A stretch of DNA of 64,000 nucleotides from Pusillimonas caeni (GTDB lineage Bacteria; Pseudomonadota; Gammaproteobacteria; Burkholderiales; Burkholderiaceae_B), in assembly GCF_003545815.1 (NCBI RefSeq), contig NZ_PDUW01000004.1, positions 248,001 to 312,000 on the forward strand, written 5' to 3'. Numbering within the stretch: the first letter of the stretch is position 1; each line of letters opens with the position of its first letter. The notes under the pieces were generated by a model. It did no database searches and was not told the origin of the DNA. It saw nothing but the letters and a program-made list of their open reading frames with translations. This document shows positions 18,780-29,672 of the stretch, piece by piece. The position numbers and the translations under genes were made by a program.

Positions 18780-19414
18780 ACAAGCAGAAACGCCACCAGA
18801 TATTCGAACGCCTCCAGGCCGCCAATCCGTCACCGACCACCGAGCTGCATTACGAGACGACGTTCCAGTTGCTGATCGCCGTCATTTTGTCGGCCCAGGC
18901 GACGGACAAGTCGGTCAATCTGGCCACGGCCAGGTTCTTCCCCGAGCATGGCACGCCGCAAGGGCTGGTGGACCTGGGCCTGGAGCGGCTGACCGAATAC
19001 ATCAAGACCATAGGGCTGTACAAGACCAAGGCCCAGAATGTCCTGAAAACCAGCCGCATCCTGCTCGAGCAGTATGGCGGCGAAGTGCCGGAAGACCGCG
19101 AGGCCCTGGAGGCCCTGCCGGGCGTGGGCCGGAAGACGGCGAACGTGGTGCTCAATACCGCCTTCGGCCATGCCACGATTGCGGTCGATACCCATATTTT
19201 CCGCGTGGCCAACCGTACCGGCCTGGCCCCCGGCAAGAATGTGCTCGAGGTGGAACGCAAGCTCGAGAAGTTCGTGCCCAAGGAATTCCTGCAGGATGCG
19301 CACCACTGGCTGATTCTGCACGGACGCTATATATGCGTGGCCCGCACGCCCAAATGTCCCCAGTGCGGCATTGCCGACTTATGCGAATACAAGCATAAGA
19401 CACCGCCGCGCTGA
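18776..19414 (+). CDS. nth: Endonuclease III
   Basis: A 212-residue bifunctional DNA glycosylase / AP lyase for oxidised pyrimidines in base excision repair. The helix-hairpin-helix [12 protein letters not shown] contains the catalytic K120, D138 lies in AVDTHIF, and the [4Fe-4S] cysteines are C187, C194, C197 and C203. All six positions match E. coli Nth exactly. It is translationally coupled to the RnfB-like gene. Confidence 0.97.
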   Translation: MNKQKRHQIFERLQAANPSPTTELHYETTFQLLIAVILSAQATDKSVNLATARFFPEHGTPQGLVDLGLERLTEYIKTIGLYKTKAQNVLKTSRILLEQYGGEVPEDREALEALPGVGRKTANVVLNTAFGHATIAVDTHIFRVANRTGLAPGKNVLEVERKLEKFVPKEFLQDAHHWLILHGRYICVARTPKCPQCGIADLCEYKHKTPPR

Positions 19415-19436
19415 ACCTGCGCCCGGCGGTGAATGC

Positions 19437-19463
19437 GGGTTTTCCATAGCTTATGAAAAACCC
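19437..19463. terminator. Hairpin downstream of nth
   Basis: An imperfect 12-bp stem (19437-19448 with 19452-19463, one C-A mismatch) and a 3-nt loop start 22 bp after the nth stop. It is A/T-rich in its outer part but has no T-run beyond it. It could protect or terminate the nth transcript. Confidence 0.45.
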
Positions 19464-19641
19464 CCATGGTATTCATTACAGGAAGATTTCATACTAGCTG
19501 GTATTGGCTGCTCGTTCATGGCGATTGCAGCGCAGGCTGTCGCCCGGCGCAAAGGGTCGAGGGCGCCTGCGCATGGTACTGTGCGCTTGCAGCCCCCCGC
19601 GCGCGGGTTGTCCCGTAAGTGTCGTTTCAACAATCAATAAT

Positions 19642-20382
19642 ATGCCTGAACGTTCCCTGGCCGCTTTATCGAGCGTTCCCGCGCTCGAAACCACCGACCT
19701 GCATGCCTGGCACGACAATGTCCACGTGCTCAGGGGCGTCAATCTCGATATACCGGTCGGGCAGGTGGCGGCCTTTCTGGGGCGTCCGGGCTCGGGCCAT
19801 GATACTCTGCTGCGCGCCATCATGGGCCTGACGCCGTTCCGTACGGGTTCAGTGCGTATCCACGGCACAGAATCCATTCACCATGCGCACGAAAAAATCC
19901 AGCATCTGGGCGTGGGATACTGCGGGGCGGACACGGGCATATTCACGGGGCTGTCATGCGAAGAAAACCTGCTTCTGCCGTCCAGCACTGAAGACACGCT
20001 GGGCGGGGGCATGTCTCTGGCCGAGATCTACGAGCTTCTTCCCACGCTCTATCCGCGCCGGCACATGCCATGCACCCGTCTTTCGGGCGGCGAGCAGCAA
20101 ATGCTCGCCGTGGCCCGCATCTTGCGCACGGGCGCGAATCTGCTCTTGCTGGACAATGTCGCCGACGGCCTGGCGCCGGTCATGGTGCAGAGCCTGGCCC
20201 ACCTGATCGATCAGCTGCGCAATATGGGATATACGGCGGTTCTCATCGAACAGAATCTGGATTTTGCGGGGCCGTTGGCCGATTGCTTCTATGTGATGCA
20301 CGAGGGCCAGGTCATAGACAAGGCCGCGCCGGATGCGCTGGCTTCAAAGCAAGAGGCCTTCAGCGCGCTGCTGGGTATTTAG
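19642..20382 (+). CDS. LivF-like ABC protein with degenerate ATPase motifs
   Basis: A 246-residue ABC nucleotide-binding-domain protein most like LivF. The signature LSGGEQQML (147-155) is intact. The Walker A reads GRPGSGHDT, with His53 where the essential Lys should be and Asp where Ser/Thr should be. The Walker B reads LLLLDNVADGL, so the catalytic Glu is Asn172. The Q-loop region reads YCGADTGIF instead of YVPxGRxIF. ATP hydrolysis by the usual mechanism is therefore unlikely. The frame is open and coding-like throughout, so this is not a decayed gene. The start ATG 19642 has no Shine-Dalgarno. It lies alone, convergent with the liv cluster, whose own livF is normal. Its role is unknown; a regulatory or structural partner of another transporter is possible. 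Confidence 0.85.
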   Translation: MPERSLAALSSVPALETTDLHAWHDNVHVLRGVNLDIPVGQVAAFLGRPGSGHDTLLRAIMGLTPFRTGSVRIHGTESIHHAHEKIQHLGVGYCGADTGIFTGLSCEENLLLPSSTEDTLGGGMSLAEIYELLPTLYPRRHMPCTRLSGGEQQMLAVARILRTGANLLLLDNVADGLAPVMVQSLAHLIDQLRNMGYTAVLIEQNLDFAGPLADCFYVMHEGQVIDKAAPDALASKQEAFSALLGI

Positions 20383-20441
20383 GTTTTGGCTTTTTCGTCC
20401 GGGTGCTATTTATTGGACGGCTGTCTTTGAGTTCTTGACAC

Positions 20442-20523
20442 GGCGCGGGGCGGGTTGGTATTTTGGGGCCTCGCACGCGAGCCGTCTACTTACTCCAATG
20501 CACACCCCCGCAGCACAGGGACG
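20442..20523. repeat. Small copy of a modular intergenic repeat (modules C, B, A')
   Basis: This segment lies between convergent genes and is built of pieces found again at 47.9-48.1 kb. Module C (20442-20468) resembles 48098-48125 in the same orientation. Module B (20468-20496) is a perfect 29-nt reverse complement of 48049-48077. Module A' (20500-20523) is the reverse complement of 47888-47911 with one mismatch. B contains its own small stem (CTCGC-AC-GCGAG). A TTGACA (20435-20440) and TATTTT (20459-20464) at 18-bp spacing make the left end promoter-like. Confidence 0.75.
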
Positions 20524-20546
20524 TGTTTAAAGCTAGAAGCCTCGCA

Positions 20547-21320
20547 TCAAGCAAGCTCGACTTCCTGCCCCTTCTTGCCCAGCCCCAGATAGCTCTCGAT
20601 CACCCGCGGGTTATGCGCCAGCTCTTTCGCTGGACCCTCGAGCACCACCTCGCCGGTCTCCAGTACATAACCATAGTCGGCCACTTGCAAGGCCGCCCGC
20701 GCGTTCTGCTCGACCAGCAGTATCGACACACCCGTGCTGCGCAGCCGCGCGATGATCTGGAAGATTTCGCGCACGATGCGCGGCGCCAGGCCCAGGCTGG
20801 GCTCGTCGAGCATCAGCAGCTTGGGCTGGGCCATCAGGGCCCGGCCCACCGCCAGCATCTGCCGCTCGCCGCCGGAAAGCGTGCCGGCCTGTTGCTGGCG
20901 GCGCTCGCGCAGCCGGGGGAAGATGTCGAAGACCTCGTCGATCTTGTCCTTCCAGCCCGCCTGGCGCGCCCGGTACAGCCGGAAGCCGCCCAGAAGGAGA
21001 TTGTCTTCGACCGTCATGCTGCCGAACAGCTCGCGCAGTTCGGGCACCAGCGACATGCCGTTGGCGACCCGGCGCTCGACGTTCCAGCCGCTTATCTGCT
21101 GGCCCAGGTACTGCACCGCGCCGACGCTGCTGCCCGTGCTGGGCAGCGAGCCCATGATGGAGTTGAGCAAGGTGGACTTGCCCGCGCCGTTGCCGCCGAT
21201 GACGGTGACGATGCTGCCCGGCGCGACGGTGATGTTGGCATTGAGCAGGGCGTGAACCTTGCCGTACTGGGTGCAGAGGTTGTCGACCTTCAGCACCGGT
21301 TGTTGCGTGGCGGTGCTCAT
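20547..21320 (-). CDS. livF: Branched-chain amino acid ABC transporter ATP-binding protein LivF
   Basis: A 257-residue ABC ATPase with intact motifs: Walker A GGNGAGKST (K48), signature LSGGERQML, Walker B LLMLDEPSLGL, and the LivF-type LLVEQN in the H-loop position. It works with the LivG-like domain and the two permease domains encoded upstream to import branched-chain amino acids or related small molecules. Its ATG overlaps the stop of the livM-livG gene (ATGA). The substrate cannot be assigned, since no binding protein is encoded nearby. Confidence 0.92.
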   Translation of the reverse strand: MSTATQQPVLKVDNLCTQYGKVHALLNANITVAPGSIVTVIGGNGAGKSTLLNSIMGSLPSTGSSVGAVQYLGQQISGWNVERRVANGMSLVPELRELFGSMTVEDNLLLGGFRLYRARQAGWKDKIDEVFDIFPRLRERRQQQAGTLSGGERQMLAVGRALMAQPKLLMLDEPSLGLAPRIVREIFQIIARLRSTGVSILLVEQNARAALQVADYGYVLETGEVVLEGPAKELAHNPRVIESYLGLGKKGQEVELA

Positions 21321-23161
21321 GCTGTGCCTCCTGCGACTGCCGTGTCTTCGGGTGTCTCGAATTCGAGATCGTCGTCGATGCCGCCCAGATAGGCTTCCAG
21401 CACGACGGGATTCTGCTGGATATCGGCCGGCGTGCCTTCGGCGAGCTTGGTGCCGAAGTCCATGACGACGAGGTGATCGGTAAGGTTCATGACGAAATCC
21501 ATGTCGTGCTCGACCAGCAGGATGCTCATGCCTTCTTTGCGCAGTTGGTCGAGCACCTTGGCGAGTTCCTGCTTTTCTTTGTAGCGCAGGCCGGCCGCGG
21601 GCTCGTCGAGCAGCAGCAGGATGGGGTCGGCGGCCAAGGCGCGCGCGATTTCCAGGATGCGCTGCTGGCCCAGGGCCAGGTTGCCCGCCTGCTCGTACAG
21701 ATAGTCGCCCAGGCCGACCCGCTGCAACTGCTTGGCGGCCTCGTGCAGCAAGGCGGCTTCGGTGCGGCGCTCGATGTGCAGGGCGGCCGGCAGCACGCCG
21801 ACCTTGCTGCGCAGGTGGGCGCCCAGCGCGACGTTTTCGAGCACTGTCATGGTGGGCAGCAGTTGCACGTGCTGGAAAGTGCGCCCCACGCCCAGCTTGG
21901 CGATTTCGCGCGAAGGCAGTTTGTCGAGGCGGTTGCCCAGGAAGGTTATTTTGCCGCTGGTTGCCGGCAGCACGCCCGTGATGAGATTGAAGGTGGTGCT
22001 TTTGCCCGCGCCGTTGGGGCCTATGAGGCCCATGATTTCGCCCGCCTTGAGCGAGAAGCTGATGTCGTTCACGGCCACCAGGCCGCCGAACTCTTTGCGC
22101 GCGGCGTCGACGTCGAGCACCAGCGTGCCCAGTTCGGGACGCTGGCGCTGCGGCAGCGCGGGGGCCTCGGGCGGCGCGACGGCGCTGCGGCGGCTCTTGG
22201 ATTGGCCGGTGATGTTGGACCACCATGACGCGATGATGGGCCAGACCCCGTCACGCGCGTATTGCAGCACCAGCACCATCAGAATGCCGAACACCACGAG
22301 TTCGAAGTTGGCGGTGGTGTCGATGACCTTGGGCAGCACGTTCTGGATCTGGTCCTTGAGCGTCAGGATGAGGCCGGAACCCACGATGGCGCCCCAGACG
22401 CTGGTGCCGCCGCCCACCACGGCCATGAAGAGGTATTCGATACCGTAGTTCAGGCCGAAGGGGCTGGGGCTGACCGCGCGTTGCATGTGGGCGTACAGCC
22501 AGCCCGACAGGCAGGCCAGCAAGGCCGAATAGACGAAGATGATGACCTTGTAGGACGCCATGTTGATGCCGAAGGACTCGGCCATGCCGCCGCCGCTCTT
22601 GAGCGCGCGGATGGCGCGGCCGGGCCGCGAATCGAGCAGGTTGCGCGTGGCCCACATGGACAGCAGCACGACGATCCAGATCAGATAGTAGATGTCGCGG
22701 CCGTCGCGCATCGACAGGCCCAGGAGGTCGATGGGCTGGATGCCGGCAATGCCGTCGTACTGGCCCAGGAACTCGAGGTTGCCGAACAGGTAGTACAGCG
22801 ACAGGCACCAGGCAATGGTGCCCAGCGGCAGATAATGCCCCGACAGGCGCAAGGTGATGGCGCCCAGGATATAGGCCACCGCAAAAGTGATGACCAGCCC
22901 CGCCACCAGGGCGAGCCAGGGCGACCAGCCGGACGCGGTGGTGAGATAGGCGGTGGCGTAGGCGCCGATGCCCACGAAGGCCGCCTGGCCGAACGAGGTG
23001 AGGCCGCCCACGCCGGTGAGCAGCACCAGGCCGAGCACGACCAGGGTGGCGAGGCCGATGTAGTTGAGCTGGGTGATCCAGAATTCGGGGGTTGCCGACC
23101 AGGCCGGCAACAGCGCCATGACGACGAGGAAAACAATCAGGATGATGCGGTTCATGATCAT
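21317..23161 (-). CDS. Fused permease-ATPase (LivM-LivG) of a LIV-type ABC transporter
   Basis: A 614-residue protein joining two usual subunits. Residues ~1-325 form a LivM-type permease with many membrane helices and the LTSFGQAAFVGIGAYATA motif. A Pro/Ala/Arg linker follows, then a LivG-type ATPase (from ~345) with GPNGAGKST, ALGQQRILEIAR as signature region, LLLLDEPAAGL and ILLVEHD. The signature reads LALGQQ rather than LSGGQ, as is frequent in LivG proteins. ATG 23161 is preferred because GAGGAG lies 5 nt upstream; ATG 23155 is an alternative. It is the second gene of livH-livMG-livF. Confidence 0.92.
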   Translation of the reverse strand: MIMNRIILIVFLVVMALLPAWSATPEFWITQLNYIGLATLVVLGLVLLTGVGGLTSFGQAAFVGIGAYATAYLTTASGWSPWLALVAGLVITFAVAYILGAITLRLSGHYLPLGTIAWCLSLYYLFGNLEFLGQYDGIAGIQPIDLLGLSMRDGRDIYYLIWIVVLLSMWATRNLLDSRPGRAIRALKSGGGMAESFGINMASYKVIIFVYSALLACLSGWLYAHMQRAVSPSPFGLNYGIEYLFMAVVGGGTSVWGAIVGSGLILTLKDQIQNVLPKVIDTTANFELVVFGILMVLVLQYARDGVWPIIASWWSNITGQSKSRRSAVAPPEAPALPQRQRPELGTLVLDVDAARKEFGGLVAVNDISFSLKAGEIMGLIGPNGAGKSTTFNLITGVLPATSGKITFLGNRLDKLPSREIAKLGVGRTFQHVQLLPTMTVLENVALGAHLRSKVGVLPAALHIERRTEAALLHEAAKQLQRVGLGDYLYEQAGNLALGQQRILEIARALAADPILLLLDEPAAGLRYKEKQELAKVLDQLRKEGMSILLVEHDMDFVMNLTDHLVVMDFGTKLAEGTPADIQQNPVVLEAYLGGIDDDLEFETPEDTAVAGGTA

Positions 23162-23163
23162 GA

Positions 23164-24198
23164 CTACTCCTCGTCGACGTGGGTTGTGCCGAACGAGCGC
23201 CACAGCAATACTGGAATGATCAGGGTAAACACAATGACCTCTTTATAGGCGCTTGCCCAGAACGACGAGAATGCCTCGAGAATGCCGACGAACAGGGCGC
23301 CGATGGCCGCCAGGGGGTAGCTGCCCAGGCCGCCGATGATGGCGGCCACGAAGCCCTTGAGGCCGATCAGAAAACCGGTGTCGTAATAGATGGTGGTGAC
23401 GGGCGAGATCAGCATGCCCGACAAGGCGCCGATGGCGGCCGCCAGGGTGAACGTGAGGCTGCCCGACATGTTGGTGCTGATGCCCACCAGCCGCGCGCCG
23501 CGCCGGTTGACGGCGGTGGCGCGCAGGGCGCGCCCGTACAGGGTCTTGCCGAAGAAGATCCACAGCGCGATGATGAGCAGCGCGCACGTGGCCAGCACGA
23601 AGAAGGTCTGGGCCGACCACGAGATGGCGCCCATCTGGATCTCGCCTTCCATGAAGGGCGGCGTACGCCAGCCTTCCGCGCCGAAGAAGACCAGGCCCAG
23701 ACCGGTCATGGCGAAGTGCACCGCCACCGAAATGATCAGCAGCACAAGCACGCTGGCTTCGGCCACCGGCTGGTACACGAGGCGATACACCATGGGCCCG
23801 AGCGGAATGACCAGGGCCAGCGAATACAGGACGTTGACCCACAGGGGCGTGGTGGTGCTGACGATGTAGGGCGCGGCGAAGAACAGCACCAGCGGCACCA
23901 CCAGCGACCAGAAGGCCTTTCGGGGCATGCTGGCCCATTCCCGGCTGCGCAGCGCCGCGATGAGGTCGGCGATGAACACCACGATGCCCACGATGAGCAG
24001 CAAGCTGACCGTGCCCGGCACCCTGCCGTTGACCAGGAAGGCCAGAGTGAGCGCGCCGTATGCGACGTACTCGCCCTGAGGTATGAAAATCACCCGCGTA
24101 ACCAGGAACACCAATACCAGGGCCAAGCCCAGCAGTGCATATACGGCGCCGTTGAGGACGCCGTCCTGGAGCAATATCAGTATTATTGTCGAATCCAT
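23164..24198 (-). CDS. livH: Branched-chain amino acid ABC transporter permease LivH
   Basis: A 344-residue LivH-type inner-membrane permease with about 8-9 hydrophobic helices. The N-terminal [19 protein letters not shown] and the [17 protein letters not shown] loop are typical of the family. It is slightly longer than usual LivH (~300) owing to a hydrophobic segment at ~85-125. The start at 24198 has GGTAGGG just upstream, whereas the longer open frame starts without support. It is first in the operon; upstream is a dyad-symmetric element that may be its operator. No livK/livJ-type binding protein precedes it. Confidence 0.9.
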   Translation of the reverse strand: MDSTIILILLQDGVLNGAVYALLGLALVLVFLVTRVIFIPQGEYVAYGALTLAFLVNGRVPGTVSLLLIVGIVVFIADLIAALRSREWASMPRKAFWSLVVPLVLFFAAPYIVSTTTPLWVNVLYSLALVIPLGPMVYRLVYQPVAEASVLVLLIISVAVHFAMTGLGLVFFGAEGWRTPPFMEGEIQMGAISWSAQTFFVLATCALLIIALWIFFGKTLYGRALRATAVNRRGARLVGISTNMSGSLTFTLAAAIGALSGMLISPVTTIYYDTGFLIGLKGFVAAIIGGLGSYPLAAIGALFVGILEAFSSFWASAYKEVIVFTLIIPVLLWRSFGTTHVDEE

Positions 24199-24228
24199 CC
24201 CTACCACACTGTGTGAGTCGATTAAGCA

Positions 24229-24270
24229 GCACAACTGTTAGCCTGAAATACATTTCAGGTTTGTGCTAAC
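24229..24270. promoter_or_regulatory. Dyad-symmetric element upstream of livH
   Basis: An 8-bp perfect inverted repeat (24242-24249 with 24252-24259) is nested inside GTTAGC (24237-24242) with GCTAAC (24265-24270). An overlapping alternative pair is GCACAA (24229-24234) with TTGTGC (24261-24266). It starts 31 bp upstream of the livH ATG, in a position suited to an operator. The regulator is unknown. Confidence 0.45.
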
Positions 24271-24449
24271 TAGCCATTATGGAGAGAAACCGGGGCAAAG
24301 TCTTTTAGGGGATTCCCTGCATAGCGCCCGCCCCTTGCCGCTAAAGCGCCGGCCGCGCGCCGCTCGGGCCATGCCGGGGAACCGACGCCGCTTTTCAAAG
24401 TCGATTAACATAGAGCAAGCTTCACATCACGAAACGGCAAGGTGTTTTC

Positions 24450-24845
24450 ATGCAAAAAGTTCGTAAGTCCGATGCCGAATGGCGGGCGCAGCTTTCGCCC
24501 GAAGAATACTACGTCACAAGGCAAAAAGGCACAGAGCGCCCTTTTTCGGGCCGCTACTGGGACACCAACCAATCGGGCATCTACCGCTGCGTCGGCTGCG
24601 GCACGGCGCTATTCGCCTCCGACACCAAGTTCGACGCCGGCTGCGGCTGGCCCAGCTATTTCGAAGCGCTCGATCCCGACCTCGTGCGCGAAGAACAAGA
24701 CACAAGCCACGGCATGGTACGCACCGAAGTCCTGTGCAATGTCTGCGACGCCCACCTCGGGCATGTCTTTCCCGACGGCCCGCCCCCCACCGGCCTGCGC
24801 TATTGCATCAACTCCCTGTCGCTCGACTTCGAACCCTCTGAATGA
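24450..24845 (+). CDS. msrB: Peptide-methionine (R)-S-oxide reductase MsrB
   Basis: A 131-residue MsrB that reduces the R epimer of methionine sulfoxide in cytosolic proteins. Two CxxC pairs (CVGCG near 48, CNVCD near 96) hold the structural zinc. The catalytic cysteine lies in [12 protein letters not shown] close to the C-terminus. Together with msrPQ at 0.5-2.2 kb this is the second methionine repair system in the window. It overlaps yciB by ATGA. Confidence 0.96.
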   Translation: MQKVRKSDAEWRAQLSPEEYYVTRQKGTERPFSGRYWDTNQSGIYRCVGCGTALFASDTKFDAGCGWPSYFEALDPDLVREEQDTSHGMVRTEVLCNVCDAHLGHVFPDGPPPTGLRYCINSLSLDFEPSE

Positions 24846-25417
24846 AAAAATTCCTTTTCGACCTGTTCCCGCTGATTCTCTTCTTTCTGGCGTTCAGGTT
24901 CTACGATATCTACACGGCCACCGGCGTCGCCATGGCGGCCGGGGTCGGCCAGATCATCTGGCTGAAGCTGCGCGGCAAGGCGATCGAAGCCATGCACTGG
25001 ATCAACCTGGCGGTCATCGTGGTCTTCGGCGGCGCCACCCTGCTGCTGCACAACGACGCCTTCATCAAATGGAAGCCCACCGTGCTGTACTGGGTGTTCG
25101 CAGCCATTCTGCTGGGCGGCCGCTGGATCTTCGGGCGCAATCTGCTGCAGAAGGTCATGGGCGGCCAGATATCCCTGGATGAAGCCGTCTGGGACAAGCT
25201 CAATGCAAGCTGGGCGGGCTTTTTCGTCCTGTCCGGCGCGCTCAATCTCTACGTGGCGTTCTCCGGCCGCTTCACCGAGGCCCAATGGGTCAACTTCAAG
25301 GTGTTCGGCCTGATGGCGCTGATGCTGGTCTTCGTCATCGCCCAGTCCGTCTGGCTGGGACGCCACATCAAGGAAGACGGCCAGGCGGCATTGCCCGGCA
25401 AGAAGGAAAACCCCTGA
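24842..25417 (+). CDS. yciB: Inner-membrane septation protein A (YciB/IspZ family)
   Basis: A 191-residue membrane protein with about five helices. The N-terminus [18 protein letters not shown] and the [16 protein letters not shown] segment are diagnostic. In E. coli the protein contributes to envelope integrity and interacts with cell elongation and division proteins; the molecular role is not settled. Its start overlaps the msrB stop (ATGA) and its stop overlaps the bolA start by one base, so msrB-yciB-bolA form a tightly coupled unit. Confidence 0.93.
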   Translation: MKKFLFDLFPLILFFLAFRFYDIYTATGVAMAAGVGQIIWLKLRGKAIEAMHWINLAVIVVFGGATLLLHNDAFIKWKPTVLYWVFAAILLGGRWIFGRNLLQKVMGGQISLDEAVWDKLNASWAGFFVLSGALNLYVAFSGRFTEAQWVNFKVFGLMALMLVFVIAQSVWLGRHIKEDGQAALPGKKENP

Positions 25418-25695
25418 TGTCCACATCCGATACCATCGCCGGCGAACGCGCCGCCCTGCTGCGCGAGCGGCTGGCCGCGCTCGAGCCCTCCAGCATCGAA
25501 GTCATCGACGAGTCCCATCTGCACGCCGGCCACGCGGGCGCGCGCGACGGCGCCAGCCACTTTCGAGTCGTCATTGCGTCCCCCCGGTTCGAGGGCCTCG
25601 GCGCGCTGGCGCGGCATCGCCTCGTGTATGATCGCGTGCACGATCTCATCCCCCATCCCATCCACGCCCTGGCCATCGTGACCAGCAAAACTTGA
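25417..25695 (+). CDS. bolA: BolA family protein
   Basis: A 92-residue BolA protein. ESHLHAGHAGARDGASHF and the later RHRLVYDRV are the conserved class II motifs; the histidines can coordinate an Fe-S cluster shared with a monothiol glutaredoxin. Roles in Fe-S trafficking or transcription control are known for the family; which applies here is open. ATG 25417 shares a base with the yciB stop (TGATG). The following isomerase gene starts 11 bp later. Confidence 0.92.
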   Translation: MSTSDTIAGERAALLRERLAALEPSSIEVIDESHLHAGHAGARDGASHFRVVIASPRFEGLGALARHRLVYDRVHDLIPHPIHALAIVTSKT

Positions 25696-25706
25696 TAAAG
25701 GTATCC

Positions 25707-26483
25707 ATGAAACGACTCGCCCTGTTTGCCGCAAGCTGCATCATCGCCCTTCCGGCTTACGCTCAAAACGTCGCCACGGTCAACGGCAAGGCCATTACAC
25801 AGAAACAGCTCGACGATTTCGTGAGCCTGCTGGTAGAGCAAGGGGCGCAGGACTCTCCCCAATTGCGCGAACAGGTCAAACAGGAAATGATCGGCAGGCT
25901 GGTGGCCGTGCAGGCGGCCGAAAAAGCCGGCATCGACAAGCAGGCCGACGTCCGGCAAGAGGTCGAGCTGGCCCGCCAGGGCATCCTGGTGCGCGCCCTG
26001 ATGTCCGACTACCTTAAAAAGCATCCCGTCTCCGACGCCGACATCCAGGCCGAATACGACGAAATCAAAAAGGCCCAGGAAGGCCGCCAGGAATACAAGC
26101 TGCGCCACATCCTGGTCAAGGAAGAGCAGGCCGCCAAGGACATCATCGCCGCCATCAAGAGCAAGAAGACCACCTTCGACGCCGCGGCCAAGAAAGACTC
26201 CATCGACCCGGGCAGCGGCGCCAAGGGCGGCGATCTGGGCTGGGGACCCAGCAGCAACTATGTGCCCGAGTTCGCCCAGGCCGTCGAGAAGCTCAAGAAA
26301 GGCCAGATGACCGACACGCCCGTCCAGACCCAGTTCGGCTGGCACGTCATCCAGGTCGATGACGCGCGCCCGGTCTCGCTGCCCGACCTCAAGGACGTCA
26401 AGCCGCAGATCGAAGAAATGCTGCGCCAGGACAAGCTGGTGCAATTCCAGCAAGAGCTCATGAAGTCGGCCGACGTCAAGTAA
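25707..26483 (+). CDS. Periplasmic peptidylprolyl isomerase, parvulin (SurA/PpiC-like)
   Basis: A 258-residue protein with a signal peptide (MKRLALFAASCIIALPAYA, cleavage before QN). An N-terminal SurA-like helical part (to ~125) is followed by a rotamase (PpiC) domain with YKLRHILVK, GGDLGWG and TQFGWHVIQVDD. It probably folds or chaperones outer-membrane proteins. ATG 25707 was chosen over a start 5 codons upstream because the signal peptide starts there. It ends the msrB-yciB-bolA-ppi unit and is followed by a terminator. Confidence 0.92.
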   Translation: MKRLALFAASCIIALPAYAQNVATVNGKAITQKQLDDFVSLLVEQGAQDSPQLREQVKQEMIGRLVAVQAAEKAGIDKQADVRQEVELARQGILVRALMSDYLKKHPVSDADIQAEYDEIKKAQEGRQEYKLRHILVKEEQAAKDIIAAIKSKKTTFDAAAKKDSIDPGSGAKGGDLGWGPSSNYVPEFAQAVEKLKKGQMTDTPVQTQFGWHVIQVDDARPVSLPDLKDVKPQIEEMLRQDKLVQFQQELMKSADVK

Positions 26484-26529
26484 AGGCCGCCGCCTCATCA
26501 AGGCATTGCCCGCGGCGATGCCCGGACAG

Positions 26530-26567
26530 CGCCCCGCAATCGGTTCATGCCGCTTGCGGGGCGTCTT
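26530..26567. terminator. Terminator between convergent PPIase gene and ligA
   Basis: A 10-bp perfect stem (26530-26539 with 26554-26563), extended inside by CGG/CCG, is followed by TCTTT on the plus strand. It lies between the stops of the two convergent genes. Confidence 0.7.
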
Positions 26568-26578
26568 TCATGCTGTGT

Positions 26579-29628
<3,050 letters not shown>

Positions 29629-29672
29629 TGTCCGCCCCGTAGCGTCCGTAAACTGTTAAGCACTTTAAAGCG

